Source: Polytrichum commune
Lineage: Eukaryota; Streptophyta; Polytrichopsida; Polytrichales; Polytrichaceae
Reading direction: 5' to 3'
Assembly: GCA_950295325.1 (NCBI GenBank)
Contig: OX485806.1
Span: forward strand, 4,216,001 to 4,280,000
DNA: 64,000 nt
How positions within the stretch are numbered: position 1 is the stretch's first letter; the number at the start of each line of letters is the position of its first letter. Shown here in pieces: positions 35,867 through 46,879 of the stretch. The position numbers and the translations under genes are program-made. The notes beneath the pieces are model-generated. The model did not search any database. It saw nothing but the letters and a program-made list of their open reading frames with translations, and was not told the DNA's origin.

Positions 35867-36369
35867 GGGCCACTTCACACACAAGCCAAGAGCTGTGACC
35901 ATGAAATTGTGAGAGCCCAAAAGAAAGTGTCCAAAGGCCGTCCCAACACACCTTCAAAATCATGTAGTACGTGTGGTCACGGATTCTCAAGTGTAGTGTG
36001 AAGGCATTTGTGACCGGGCCCTCAACCAAATGCTATTCCAATGAATGCCTATTCATAAGGGTCCTCACACATGATAAAATAGAATAAACCAACAGTTGTG
36101 AGCATTCGGAGTGCCGTAATCTCCTAGTTTTGTGTTAGGCCTACCTCCAAGAGGCGGTTTTTGAAAATAGTCCAAGTGACCATGAAACGTGATCCATTTG
36201 ATGCCATGTAGAAATCCATGTAGACTTTATATCCATCTTACATTCACATACTCCGTTGGTCCCTCAAGCGTAGTGTGAAGCGAACTTGGACCGGCTCCAC
36301 CTTTTCCACCAATGAGAGTGCTTGAAGTGTAATGGTAATGGGCTCTCAGTCTCGTGTGTGAAGTGGCCC
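35867..36369. mobile_element. PIF/Harbinger-type MITE H7 (503 bp)
   Basis: Ends GGGCCACTTCACACACAAGC and inverse CGTGTGTGAAGTGGCCC, flanked by TAA at 35864-35866 and 36370-36372. It is an inverted sibling of H3; both measure 503 bp. Confidence 0.85.
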
Positions 36370-36448
36370 TAAGTCCCATGCATTGCGGTTCATTAATGTT
36401 CTCATTCCGGCTTGAAACAGCCAAGTTGAAATCCAAGGTTAATCGTAT

Positions 36449-36674
36449 CAGTGATTGGGGAGATTTTTGGGCATAATCGGTTGAGATCCTAGTGTTTGCA
36501 AGTCCAACCGGTGACATGTTGACATCCTTCGGTTTTCCTTTATTAAATTCGGGCATATGTTATAAACTCCTCTGAAATGGTCAGTAATTTTCTTGCATGC
36601 TTGAACTTCAACCGGTTATTTCTCAAACTCAATCAGTTCATCTATAACTAACTGCCGGTTTTCTCCGATCATAG
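36449..36674. mobile_element. hAT-type MITE M1 (226 bp)
   Basis: Starts CAGTGATTGGGGAG and ends CTCCGATCATAG, with an 8-bp duplication AATCGTAT at 36441-36448 and 36675-36682. The interior CATAATCGGTTGAGATCCTA and CAACCGGT are shared with M2 and M3. An 8-bp duplication and CAG start indicate hAT. Confidence 0.8.
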
Positions 36675-38281
36675 AATCGTATGATAGAAGGAATTTTGGG
36701 AGGGAATTGTCCATAATTAATCAAGGGTCTCAATAGCATGTCTGAAGCCAAGTAAAAATTCACTACTAGCATACGAGTCCTACACAATCGTCCCATGTCG
36801 ACGAAAGGACAATGCAAATCTACCACTGCGCTAGATTTGCGAGTCTTTCAATTATATAGGACATGTTTCCTTTGATGTAAGTCAATTGCCTAGGACTCAT
36901 ATGCTTGTACGCTAGCGATTGCTCCATACTTGAATTACTTGTCCTATGGACATTGGAATTTATCCTACCACATGAATTGCGGGGAGGCCCACTTTAAAAA
37001 ACTACAGGCCTTGTCGACCTGGTGCCTATAATGAAATGCACTGAAATGAATTTCGAAGTCCATAAAGTCAAAAGTGTAAGGAACTAGAAGAACATTAAGG
37101 TGGAGTAAAAATTGCTACTTCTCTAGAGTAACATAATGCAGTTGCTATTGTGGAATAATATCAACATGATGATAGAGTTGTTAGAAAGAGCTAAGACTAC
37201 TACAGTCCAACTGTACATCATGATATGATGATCCCTTGCAAAAAAAAATTAAAAATTAAATATAAATAAAAACTAGTTGCTTTTGAAGAAAATGAAATCA
37301 CCAATTGCATTTGCATGCAAGGAAGGAAGGAACATGTAAAGTTAAGCTAAGTAATATTTGGAATGATTTATAAGAAGTTTGAATTTGTATCAATGACATA
37401 GAATGTACCACATACATCTAGTTGAGCCGCCCGGGGAGTTCATTGGGCGGAATGTATCAAACTACTTGAGTTAAAATAGAGGATATGCTTTATTTCTTCA
37501 AGACAATTATTACATGTGGGGTAGAAGTAACGTTGTGTCGATTAAAATCCCAATTATTAAATATATGTAAATTACTAGCATTCTACACATTCCAATAATT
37601 TAGGTTTATATTTTTTCTTCTTCTAATGTAGTGTCTATATAAAACTTAGTTTTTTCTTGCAATAGGTTTAATGGAGATGGATGAAAATTTTCTATATTTA
37701 TGTCAAAATGTTGATGAATACTAGATGACAAGGACAAGACCTTGGTCATTCCGGACCTCGTAATGTGGAAATTCTCTTGCATGAGGGCATTTTGTCCCAT
37801 TGGAGACATGCTTATTTTCTAGTGAGGGGATGGGTTTGGGACTTTTGAAGTTTAGTGAGACCCTTCTCCTATCAAGTTTCCCAATCTCTCTCATTTGATG
37901 TGTTTGATACGTATTTATAATCAACGTAAGTTCCAATAATAACACATAGATAGAAAAATATGGATACTAGTAGGGTGTTTAGAAGTACTTGGAATATCAC
38001 TTCAATACAAAATTACGGTCAGTTACATTCTTAAAATCTTCACATCAAAACACCATGAAATACCTAGCTAATGTATGTGTACACAAAATATAAAGCCATG
38101 TGAATTCCCCAGGAATCTTTGTTGTCACATATGACTTTCTTTTCAAGTCCTCTTTATAACAGGGTGTGATAAAGATTCAATAACTTAGACCAAACAAATA
38201 TCAATTTGATACTTTTTAAGGGTTTGCACAAATTGTCACTTATCCCGTATACGTAAACACACACTCGTTCCATTTAGCTTA

Positions 38282-39093
38282 GGGCCGGTTTACATCAAGG
38301 ACCATGAAGTTGTCCCAAGGCCCTATAAAATTTGTGATTGGTTGTTGAACTCGTCCTGAGATGACTTCGGTTTACACCAAGGAAAAAATGTCAGAGTGAC
38401 CATGGAGTTTGGGGTCTCCAAAAGACATATTTTAAGACCTACATTATCCGCTGACATAGTCCAACAAGCTTTGCAGTCGGAGAGGCAAAAGAGGTGCTCT
38501 AGTAGAAAAAAAGGCAAGGGCCCCATGGTAGAGAAAGGATGTTATAATATTTTTTGAATGAAATGTTTTTTGGGGAAGAGAAGATGAAGACAGGAGAGAA
38601 GACAAGAGAATGGTCAAACTTGAAAAAAAATCAAAACTGCCCTTTTTGGGCATATATTATAAAAATAAGCACATTCACTTTTTGGTGCATGGTCATTTTT
38701 CTTGGTCCACATTTGGCGTACACCTAGTGAGGGGCCCAAAGGCTTTGCAAATTGATTTTTTAAAACATCAGACCATGGAAGCAGTGATTAGGGAGATTTT
38801 GGGGCATAATCGGTTGAGATCCTAGTGTTTGCAAGTCCAGATGGTTACATGTTGACATCCTCCAGTTCTCCTTTACTAAATTGGGGGTATATTCTATAGA
38901 TTCCTCTAAAACGATCAGTAATTTTCCTGCAAACCTGAAATTCAGCCAGTTATTCCTCAAACTCGACCAATTCATTTGTAACTAACTGCCGGTTCTCCCC
39001 GATCATTGTGTGGAAGTTGGATCATGAAATCGGACCATGGGAAAAGGCCATGTTCCATGGTCCGACTTCATGGTCCATGATGTAAACTGGTCC
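38282..39093. mobile_element. PIF/Harbinger-type MITE H8 (812 bp) with nested MITE
   Basis: The left end GGGCCGGTTTACATCAAGGA follows TTA. The right end CCATGATGTAAACTGGTCC is followed by TTG, a decayed duplication. The interior resembles H2 and H5 (for example CACCTAGTGAGGGGCCCAA). It was later interrupted by M2 at 38782-39008. Confidence 0.75.
38782..39008. mobile_element. hAT-type MITE M2 (227 bp), nested in H8
   Basis: Starts CAGTGATTAGGGAG and ends CTCCCCGATCATTG. The flanks CATGGAAG and TGTGGAAG are an 8-bp duplication with two changes. It is homologous throughout to M1 and M3. Insertion inside H8 dates this family as active after H8 had settled. Confidence 0.8.
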
Positions 39094-40206
39094 TTGGTCT
39101 TGTTGACCTCAAAGTAACTGGGGTGAAGGTCTATGGTGTGGGGTCTCTAGGCAAAGGCAGAGAGCAGTGCAGAGAGTGCGTTAGCTAAGGACTAAAACTA
39201 CCACAATTAATGAGCGACCCACTGCACAAGCAACTCAACTAATTACCGGCACAGCAGATAGCTATATATATAGGACACCAAAGTGACCAAACCATTCTAC
39301 TGGACCTCTTGTGGACTCATAAGTATACGACTGTGCCCTTACGTCCTATGTATAAGATGTCTGCTCTGGTTCAAGCTTTGCTACCTCACATTGCAAGTAA
39401 CAAATTTAAAGAAAAGAAAACAAATTCTCCACTTTGTGAGTTTCCTATATATAATCTGTCACTGATGCACTTGGTTTTGGAATCTTCACAAGTAGTGTGT
39501 CTGGAGTGGTCACTTTCCTTAATTGGACACCTATATTTGAGTGGTATATGGCAAAGCTTGTACTCAAGAGCAGACATCTTGATGTCGACTAAACTGTATG
39601 CTTGGAATATAACACCATTCAAGGTCCAAAAGTTAATGCAGTTGGGAGTATATGTGTGATTGCTTAAAGAAAAGGGAATCTTCACTTTAACCTTTTTATA
39701 CGCTCGCATCTCAACTCTAGTTTTGTGAACCTGAAATGACAATGAGTGTTTGTGATTTGCGATTGCTTTGATGGATGAGACAATTTCCGGTCCAATTTAA
39801 TAGTCAAAATTATATGTGGAATTGGAAGTGCCCACAATTATGTCGCACACCTTAGATGATTCCAATGGGGCATTGTTTTCCTTTTCTTGTTTTGTGATGG
39901 AATTACGTAGCATTGAAGTCCATTGAAGAGTGCAAAATACAACTCACAAGTTGCACCCAATTATCTCAAGTTGGGCTCAAGATTAGCCTTTTTCTTTTCT
40001 TAGGTAAGACCCAACCCAACCAAGAAGAAGAAGAACTCCAATCCGTGTGGGGAGGGGCCGGAGTGAATAAAGTGTCTGTTCGTAGGATATCCTTGGCCAT
40101 ACCCCAAGGTAGTGGCGTTGGATGTCATACTACTTCACCCTTTGCAGGGAGTAGACACTATGTGAGTACCTAGTGGCTTTACCGGTTAGCCGGTAACATG
40201 GACTAT

Positions 40207-40227
40207 GGGGGGGGGGGGGGGGGGGGG
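40207..40227. repeat. G21 homopolymer
   Basis: A run of 21 G on the plus strand, in the 3' region of the LINE fragment. It may form a G-quadruplex; its exact length is prone to sequencing error. Confidence 0.9.
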
Positions 40228-40255
40228 AAGGGGAGTGTGTTGGGCTTTTAGAGAT

Positions 40256-40957
40256 TTATATATGGTTTTGTAGGTCAGTGGCGGGTTGTCTGTTTTCTAT
40301 CCTTCTTTTATGGATTAATATTGAGTGTGCATATTGTGTGGCGATGATGTTAATTTGTCTAAATGTGTTCCTAATTTGTGATGTAGGGAGTTTAAGTTTT
40401 GTCTCTAATTTTGTCATCGAGGGTATGTGAGTTGTGGCTCTGGCACCTGATGCTAGTACTATGAGTGGGGTTGCGTTCCATCCTCTTGCTTTGATATTGT
40501 TAATGAGTGGTTGATATTTGGTAATTTTTCTTTCTAGTGTTTTTGCAGAGAACCTGTCGTTGCAGTATGTGAATTCTATGAATTGGATAGTGATTTCCGG
40601 TGTAGGTGCTTTTGGTGGTGGGGAATTGTATGGATGGCCTATAATGCATAATATATCGGGTTTGAGCCTGGCATTACAATGACATCTTTGGGTGCCGCAT
40701 GTGCATGGTAGTAACCATGGTGGTACTGTATTTTCTTGGGGGAGTTCATTATATGTGCTTGCATTCATAAGTATGTAGTGTCTTGTTATTTTGTTTGAGA
40801 CGAGGAGTTTGCGTATTTCCCATACCGCTTTGTTGTGTCTGTTTGTTATTAATGCGTGGGTGTGTTGTTGTTTACATTTAAAAAGTACATGTAACCATGT
40901 GTCTGCTTCTAATGAATTGCAAATGGGACCACAATAGATGAATGATGTTCGTGTCAT
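40256..40957 (-). CDS. Restriction-like endonuclease domain of a non-LTR retrotransposon
   Basis: An intact 233-codon frame. Near the N-terminus C9-x3-C13-x9-H23-x4-C28 fits the zinc knuckle that precedes the endonuclease in R2-like elements. Then come ITNRHNKAVWEIRKLL, a cysteine cluster (85, 87, 92, 94), KPDIL (Pro100-Asp101), QFIEFTY (Glu128) and LERKITKY (Lys144/147). PD..E..K is the core of a PD-(D/E)XK nuclease. The remaining LIVLASGARATTH and HKRRIENRQP blocks look conserved, not random. A start at Met1 is arbitrary because the true protein would continue upstream from reverse transcriptase. It lacks the rest of the element, so it is probably inactive. Assignment to a specific clade (R2, Dualen/RandI or another) is not possible by eye. 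Confidence 0.6.
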   Translation of the reverse strand: MTRTSFIYCGPICNSLEADTWLHVLFKCKQQHTHALITNRHNKAVWEIRKLLVSNKITRHYILMNASTYNELPQENTVPPWLLPCTCGTQRCHCNARLKPDILCIIGHPYNSPPPKAPTPEITIQFIEFTYCNDRFSAKTLERKITKYQPLINNIKARGWNATPLIVLASGARATTHIPSMTKLETKLKLPTSQIRNTFRQINIIATQYAHSILIHKRRIENRQPATDLQNHI

Positions 40958-41850
40958 ACAATCCGTTTGGTTGTCGAGAGTTCAAGGAGATGATTTTATA
41001 TCCTCAAGCTAATATATTTTATTTCCTCTTCATTATGAAGATTGAAAGGTATTTAAAAATAACCAAAGTGATGCTTAGTCCTTTGGGTGAAAGTATGCAT
41101 ATTGAAGACTCTAGAATACTAACCATCATGCTTCATAAATAGGCAGTCTCGGTGTAGGCGCATGGGGGTCACTGGGTGCAATGAGGGGGGATGAGCAAGA
41201 AGCAAGGAGGGGGGCATGACCAAGAGCGGAAAAGAAGGAAGTTATATAGAGAGGGACTTGAGACTAGGGAAACACTCGAGCTAGGTGGAGCTTGTGTCAT
41301 ATGTAAGAATGCTAGTTCACATGGAACAATTAGTCATGGTAGTGCTAGTACAAGTGGGGGAAGTGGGGAAGCCTAAGACAAAGGTCCCAATCTAATGGGT
41401 GCATCTTGAGGTGCCAAAATTGTTGGTTGCCTTTGGTATGTTGTGAGTTGCTCCTTTGGTGGAGAGATGCAAAGTTGGTAAGCTACTTCGTCCCATGAGT
41501 AGGCGGTGAAGGCATCTTGGGTTTGCTCACACAATCGGTCGATTAGTTGGTCAAATGCATGATTGATTGTGTGAGGGTTCCTAGTGTGGTATACATCAAG
41601 TTGGCCTCTGGCGTTAACGATGTCTAATTGCATAATTGCATAGTCATTCATGCAATGGCTAACTTCAATGGGCCTGGGTAGTGTGTGTAACTTAAAAGTC
41701 CTCTTTTGGGGTTGTTTATTGGCGTAGATAATTGTAGTTAACACGATATTCAATATTTTGAGAGAGTGGGATCCTCTCAAAATAATATTGGCCATTTGGA
41801 CACCTAAAAGTCATGTTAGGTTGATAAATACTAGATTATACTTCAGACGT

Positions 41851-42380
41851 GTAGTTTCCATTAAAATGAGAGTATGTTAAGCTGGGAAATCGACTCATTT
41901 AGGTTGAGTCGACCTAGATGAAGACAACATTTTGTCAATTTAGGTTGAGTCGACCTAAATGAGGACATTATGTTGTCAATTAAGGTTGAGTCGACCTAAA
42001 TGAGGACAATATTTTGTTAATTTAGGTTGAGTCGACCTAAATGAGGACATTATGTTGTCAATTTAGGTTGAGTCGACCTAAATGAGGACATTATGTTGTC
42101 AATTTAGGTTGAGTCGACCTAAATGAGGACAATTATGTTAGTCAATTTAGGTTGAGTCGACCTAAATGAGGACAATATGTTGTCAATTTAGGTTGAGTCG
42201 ACCTAAATGAGGACAATTATGTTAGTCAATTTAGGTTGAGTCGACCTAAACGAGGACAATATGTTAGTCAATTTAGGTTGAGTCGACCTAAAAGAGGACA
42301 ATATGTTGTCAATTTAGGTTGAGTCGACCTAAATGAGTCGATTTCCTAGCTTAACATACTCTCATTTTAATGGAAACTAC
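41851..42380. mobile_element. Inverted-repeat-bounded array of 41-bp units
   Basis: The left end GTAGTTTCCATTAAAATGAG continues through AGTATGTTAAGCTGGGAAATC. The right end is its near-exact inverse, ending CTCATTTTAATGGAAACTAC at 42380. Between them lie eleven tandem units of about 41-43 bp, each holding TTTAGGTTGAGTCGACCTAA. The whole is about 530 bp with no coding frame. It looks like a MITE or foldback element whose interior has been replaced by a satellite. No target duplication is clear. Confidence 0.75.
41893..42340 (+). repeat. 41-bp tandem repeat, 11 units
   Basis: The unit begins TTTAGGTTGAGTCGACCTAA and continues ATGAGGACA(A/T)TATGTTGTCAA. Units 6, 8 and 9 carry a TTAGTCAA variant. 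TTTAGGT and ACCTAAA within each unit are inverse complements, so every unit can form a small hairpin around a GTCGAC (SalI) site. Confidence 0.95.
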
Positions 42381-42808
42381 GGCGGACTTTACGGCAGAAA
42401 ATCAAATGTTATTTTTTTACTTGTACTCTACAACTTTCCAGTGGTTTTCATTTCATTCTTGGATTAATAGTTTGCTTTATGTACTCTCAATTCAATGGAA
42501 AACTCTCATTTTAATGAATATTGTGTTAGTTATGCAATTATGCAAGTAGATGTCGTTATGCAGTTATGCAATTAGACTTTAAAAAATTCATTACAAAAGA
42601 GTCCACATCTAACCATTGGCTATCTACTAAGGGGAGCGTCCCAAATGCAAGTGTAAGAGGGTTGGTCCCCCACCTATGAACTAAGAAGTTTGTGGTATGG
42701 GGAGCTAACCATTCGCATGGTGGAATACAAAGGGTTAGCGCTCGTGACCCTTGCTAGAATTGACAAATGGTTTAGATAACTAAGGGGCACCACAAGGGTT
42801 GCGACAGT

Positions 42809-43015
42809 AGTTGTCTCTTTAAGCTCAAGTGTTACTTTCAAGCATTGATCTAGATCTTGTTAACTTCCTCTCGTGTATCGTAGTGTTGTAACTTCTTCAT
42901 GTGCCGCAGTTGTCTCTTTAAGCGCAAGTGTTACTTTTAAACCTTGATCTAGATCATGTCAACTTCTCCTCGTATGTTGTATCATTGCAACGTCTTCATG
43001 TGTCGCAATTATCTC
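42809..43015 (+). repeat. 99-bp tandem duplication
   Basis: AGTTGTCTCTTTAAGC starts at 42809 and again at 42908; a third, partial start (CAATTATCTCTTTT) lies near 43006. Each unit has CTTGATCTAGATC and a TCTTCATGTG block. Degenerate AAGTAACTAAGTAACC-like repeats follow to about 43190. Confidence 0.8.
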
Positions 43016-43199
43016 TTTTTCTTTCTCAAGTAGCTAGTTAACTAATATCTTAAGTAACTACGTAGCCAAGTAACAAGTATCCAAGTAACTCTCTTATGAG
43101 TTTAACCAAGTGATCAAGTAACTGAGTAACAAGTTAACTCTTCCTCCAAATCGCTAAGTAGCCAAGTAACTAGGTATCAAGTTAACAATTTTTAGAAAA

Positions 43200-45530
43200 A
43201 TAAAATAAAATAACTATTTTGGCAATATATCCATATACTCAATTTTATCATGGCAAAGGTTATATCATAACACCTTTAATATTCATACCACTTGATGCAT
43301 TTAATTTCCTTAGGCAATCAATCAATTATGAATCTTAGATACCATAAGTTCAAGAATCATTATAATATGAAGAATGTTAGCGGAATGAAATAGATACGCA
43401 AGGAATGAATTATTTATGTTAAGAACTTGATAACACTTAGACTCATAACGATATTGATATAGGAAGATACATGTATTTAATTATCAAAGTCCTTGCATGC
43501 AACCTCATACATTCTAATTCCAATATCTTTAATTTCTTCAATGCCTCTAAAGTATCCAACTCCACTCACAAACTTTGTAGTGCAATTATTTCTCACCTCA
43601 TGTGAGCTTTTATGATCTCTCATTACACAATTGTCTTTCAACACCTACAATTTCTCTTGCCACATGTGCGTCTCCATAATTCACTCCTTACACAATTGCC
43701 TTTCAACATTTATATTTTCTCAATTACACTTAACTTCCAACTCATATGACTATCTCACCTCATGTGAGCTTCTAACCATAGCACTTGTCAAATCTCTCAA
43801 TCATAATCAACTTGATGATGTCCATGCTCTCAAATTTACCTTGCCTTTACCTTGATTAACTAAGAAGAAGGTTTAAGCTTGAAGCTCTTGTGTTCCCAAA
43901 TGATGAAGATACAGAAAAACTAGCTCTCGTGTAATTCGTGTAGCCTACCGTCGTGAATAAGGTGTGCTAACATTAATCCTAACTCTACACATAGTGGAAG
44001 ATGACGCCTAATATGTGTCTTTCTCCTAGATTGCTATATCTTCTGTTACTTCAAGAAGAGGTAGAATACTCTTTTGAATTCTCAAAAGAGAGAACCTAAT
44101 CCTCATCTCATTTTTCATACATAGTGTGGTAGATTACGCCCTAGGATCTACTTATTACTATGTAGGTAATGGGAAGTTTTAAGAGTAGTCCAAGAAGTCA
44201 TTTCTTGGCTCTTGTCCTCTTCTACCTCCGGTTTCTTCACCTATGTGGCCAAAATGGTATTTTAATCATATGAATCATAATAATCCTAAATGGCTTGCTA
44301 TTTGGCTCACTAATTCCAAATAATCTACTAATTTCAAGTGACTCACTAATTCCAAGTAGTGGCTCACTCATTGGCTAACCGCCCATAGTCCATTGAGCTC
44401 CCTTATCTTCTCCTAAATTAACTCTTACCTAAATTACGTAGGTCCTAGTTCTATAATCTTGTGATGTTGGGTCGACGCCTTGACCGTATACCCTCGTAAT
44501 ACCCGGCCTATACCTAGATCGATGGTCGGCTCTTGGTCTTTTCATTATATGATCCCCCCTTCTTCGTTGTCTAGTTGTTGGTTGGCTAGCTTTGGTTATT
44601 TTCTATCGTTGTTGCCTAGATGTTGATGGCTGGTTAGACAATGTTGGCTCGGTGTTGGCTGGCTAGTTGTTGTTGGTATGTTTGTTGTTGATGGCTTGCT
44701 TGTTGCTACTGATTCGTTGCTGCTAATCTTTGGTAATGTTGGAGTGTTAACAATAACGATTATGGTTGTTGGCTTCGGCCAGTGCGTCATGAAGCTAGTT
44801 GGCGTTGGTTTAAGTTGCTTCCATGCTTTCATTAACCTTGATGAATGCCTCCATGGCATGGCGTTCATATAGGTCATAGCAAACCTTTGGTGGCCCGCCG
44901 TTTTCTACGTTGATCCTATTGCTTCACCTCTATATGGTCGAGTCATTTTTAAAACAACCGCATATGTTCCTAGGTGAGCTCCAATTGATGTTTCCATGTG
45001 TAGCCAGTCGCAACACTAATGTTGATGCCCCAAAGGCTTCAACAAAACGTGATAGCCAGGGTTTGAGATCCTTGGGAGTGACCGGAAATAGTTGGTATTC
45101 CTCTAGGACAGTTTGATACTGGTTGATGTTGGGACCAAGACCATGGGGGCTCATCTAAATTGGTTGAGGGGGATTCAGGAACGTTGTCACTTGGTTGTAT
45201 GGGCTACTAGTAGCCGGGGTGTCAACCAGTATGGCTAGTAAGGGGCCACACTTGCCGCTTGGATCCACCCTCCATCAATCCCATGTGGAAGTGTAGACAA
45301 CTATGGTCAAGGAGGATTGTAGGTCCGCAATATGTTATAACTTGGTGTATTTGGTTGGCTATTGGCATACGAATTGAGGGTTGTGCGCCTGGTACCATAT
45401 GGCGGGGATTGTTGAGGGTTGGTGGTGACAAAACCTTGGTGGGTGAGGAAGCACATTGTGATGACACACGTGCACTCCACCAATTGCCCAAAGGGTGTTT
45501 ATGTTTGTGGACGACTCTGAGGTCAAAGGG
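43200..45530. other. No recognisable gene
   Basis: AT-rich DNA with Leu/Val-rich shadow frames around TTGTTG-type low-complexity sequence (44575-44780). I see no domain, terminal repeat or RNA gene. Confidence 0.45.
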
Positions 45531-45531
45531 A

Positions 45532-46269
45532 TAGTCTTGTTCTCCCTCTTTAGTATGACACGTTTGGGAAACACAAACAAATCATATTATCGAGGTGTCG
45601 TCTTTTCATTAATATGACAAATGGCGTAAAATTATCGTATTATTGAGGAAATATGAAAAATAAGTAATATGAGCTTAAAAATATATACAACGAGTTTAAG
45701 CAATACTATAGATGGTATGAATTAATACCTTATAACTCCAAACAAATACAAATATTCTCAAGAACTCTTGAAATAAGAGTTCAAAGATCTCTAGTGTTGC
45801 CTACCCAAGTTAGCAATTGTCATCTTATCTAAATTCCCTACTGACTTTTGTCAACACCAAAATATAAAGAATTGGAGACAATATTGAAAACTACAAGATT
45901 GTAAGAGAGTGCACAAGATAATGATGATACTATATCACCATGAGCACAAGACAACATACTAGGCATGAGGCCACTCTAACCCTAACCATGTCCATTCTAC
46001 ACTAGTGTCCCCAATTCTCATTAAGTTTCCAATGATAAGTGGAGTTCCCAAGTAGTTCCCAATTGAAAATAAATGTATTTTAGATGTACATAACATAGAT
46101 GAATTTTTTTAAAACATTAACTACCTCTTTAATATGACAAAACAAAGATTCTAACTGTCGCATTATCAAGTGTCGAAGTCGTGTAAAAGAGGCAGTTTTG
46201 TACTAAAAAGTTTGGTCTCACAAAAATGTGTTGTAATATCGAGGATGTTGCATTAAGGAGGTTAGATTG
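45532..46269. mobile_element. Possible pogo/Tigger-type MITE
   Basis: The inverse of the right end, CAATCTAACCTCCTTAATG, resembles the terminal repeat of the Tigger element at 52052 (CAGTCTAACCTTGATAATG) and is followed by TA at 46270. The left end TAGTCTTGTTCTCCCTCTTT is more decayed. CTTTA(A/G)TATGACA and TATCGAGG motifs recur inside in both orientations. There is no coding frame. Confidence 0.45.
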
Positions 46270-46522
46270 TAGAACTAAGGGCAGCTAGTATTTGGTTGAC
46301 TCATCATGCCAATACGCATTATGCATATACTCAAATGTCAATATGCCCAATACTTAGTAAAACCTTTTGGCCCACCTCCTACTAACATGCACATCCTAAT
46401 TTATATCCTAACATGCACATCCTAAGACACAGAATAAATAGAGACAATAAAACGATCTTCACATACTAACACACGCTACTTTACCCTCATCAACGCATAC
46501 ACAAATCTAGATAAAAAATTTA

Positions 46523-46796
46523 TGTTGAAGGTGTAGCATTAGATTGCTCATAGTCATAGAAATGTAATGAAAGCGGTATGAGAATCAATAAGGTTAGAAT
46601 AAGGCCACAACTATGGTCTGAGAGGGATAAGAATTATCCCATATCGTTAATATGAACCAAAGAAAAGAAGAAAAACAATAAAAGACAAAGCAAGGAGTGC
46701 ATGAGACTATTTCACTTCAAGCATTGTTCATATATGCATTTGTGTATGTGTAATATGCTTGTGCAATCTCATCTCTAGTCCTATTAACTTCCAATA
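46523..46796 (+). repeat. 5' LTR of the Copia element
   Basis: It starts TGTTGAAGG by comparison with TGTTAGAAAC of the other LTR and ends TTCCAATA immediately before the primer site. Similarity is strong from about 46588 to 46796. The first 60 bases are divergent, so the start is approximate. Confidence 0.65.
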
Positions 46797-46812
46797 GGTT
46801 ATGGGCCCATGC
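46797..46812 (+). promoter_or_regulatory. Half-tRNA(iMet) primer-binding site
   Basis: GGTTATGGGCCCATGC directly follows the 5' LTR. It matches the first 13 bases of the Drosophila copia primer site, which pairs with the anticodon arm of a cleaved initiator Met tRNA and not with the tRNA 3' end. The usual plant TGGTATCAGAGC site is absent here. Confidence 0.65.
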
Positions 46813-46879
46813 ATACAAGTGTAGTGCCTAAAGATTTGGAGGTTAGGAGCGTTGGATGTGTCCGAGGGTGCATTTGGTT

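Larger units (their letters stand above)
40020..41795 (-). pseudogene. RLE-type non-LTR retrotransposon, C-terminal part and 3' end
   Basis: Minus-strand remains of a LINE. 41795-41373 is open for 140 codons with no recognised domain and probably belongs upstream. 40957-40256 is open for 233 codons and carries the C-terminal endonuclease (separate entry). Beyond its stop the 3' region runs through a C21 tract and a block shared with 35560-35740 to a short (TTC)n tail near 40025. Reverse transcriptase itself is not seen, and the two frames are separated by stops, so this is a fragment. Confidence 0.55.

Noticed and set aside
41893..42340. CRISPR-like repeat array
   Set aside because: The intervals between TTTAGGTTGAGTCGACCTAA blocks are themselves nearly identical, so there are no unique spacers; the setting is eukaryotic.
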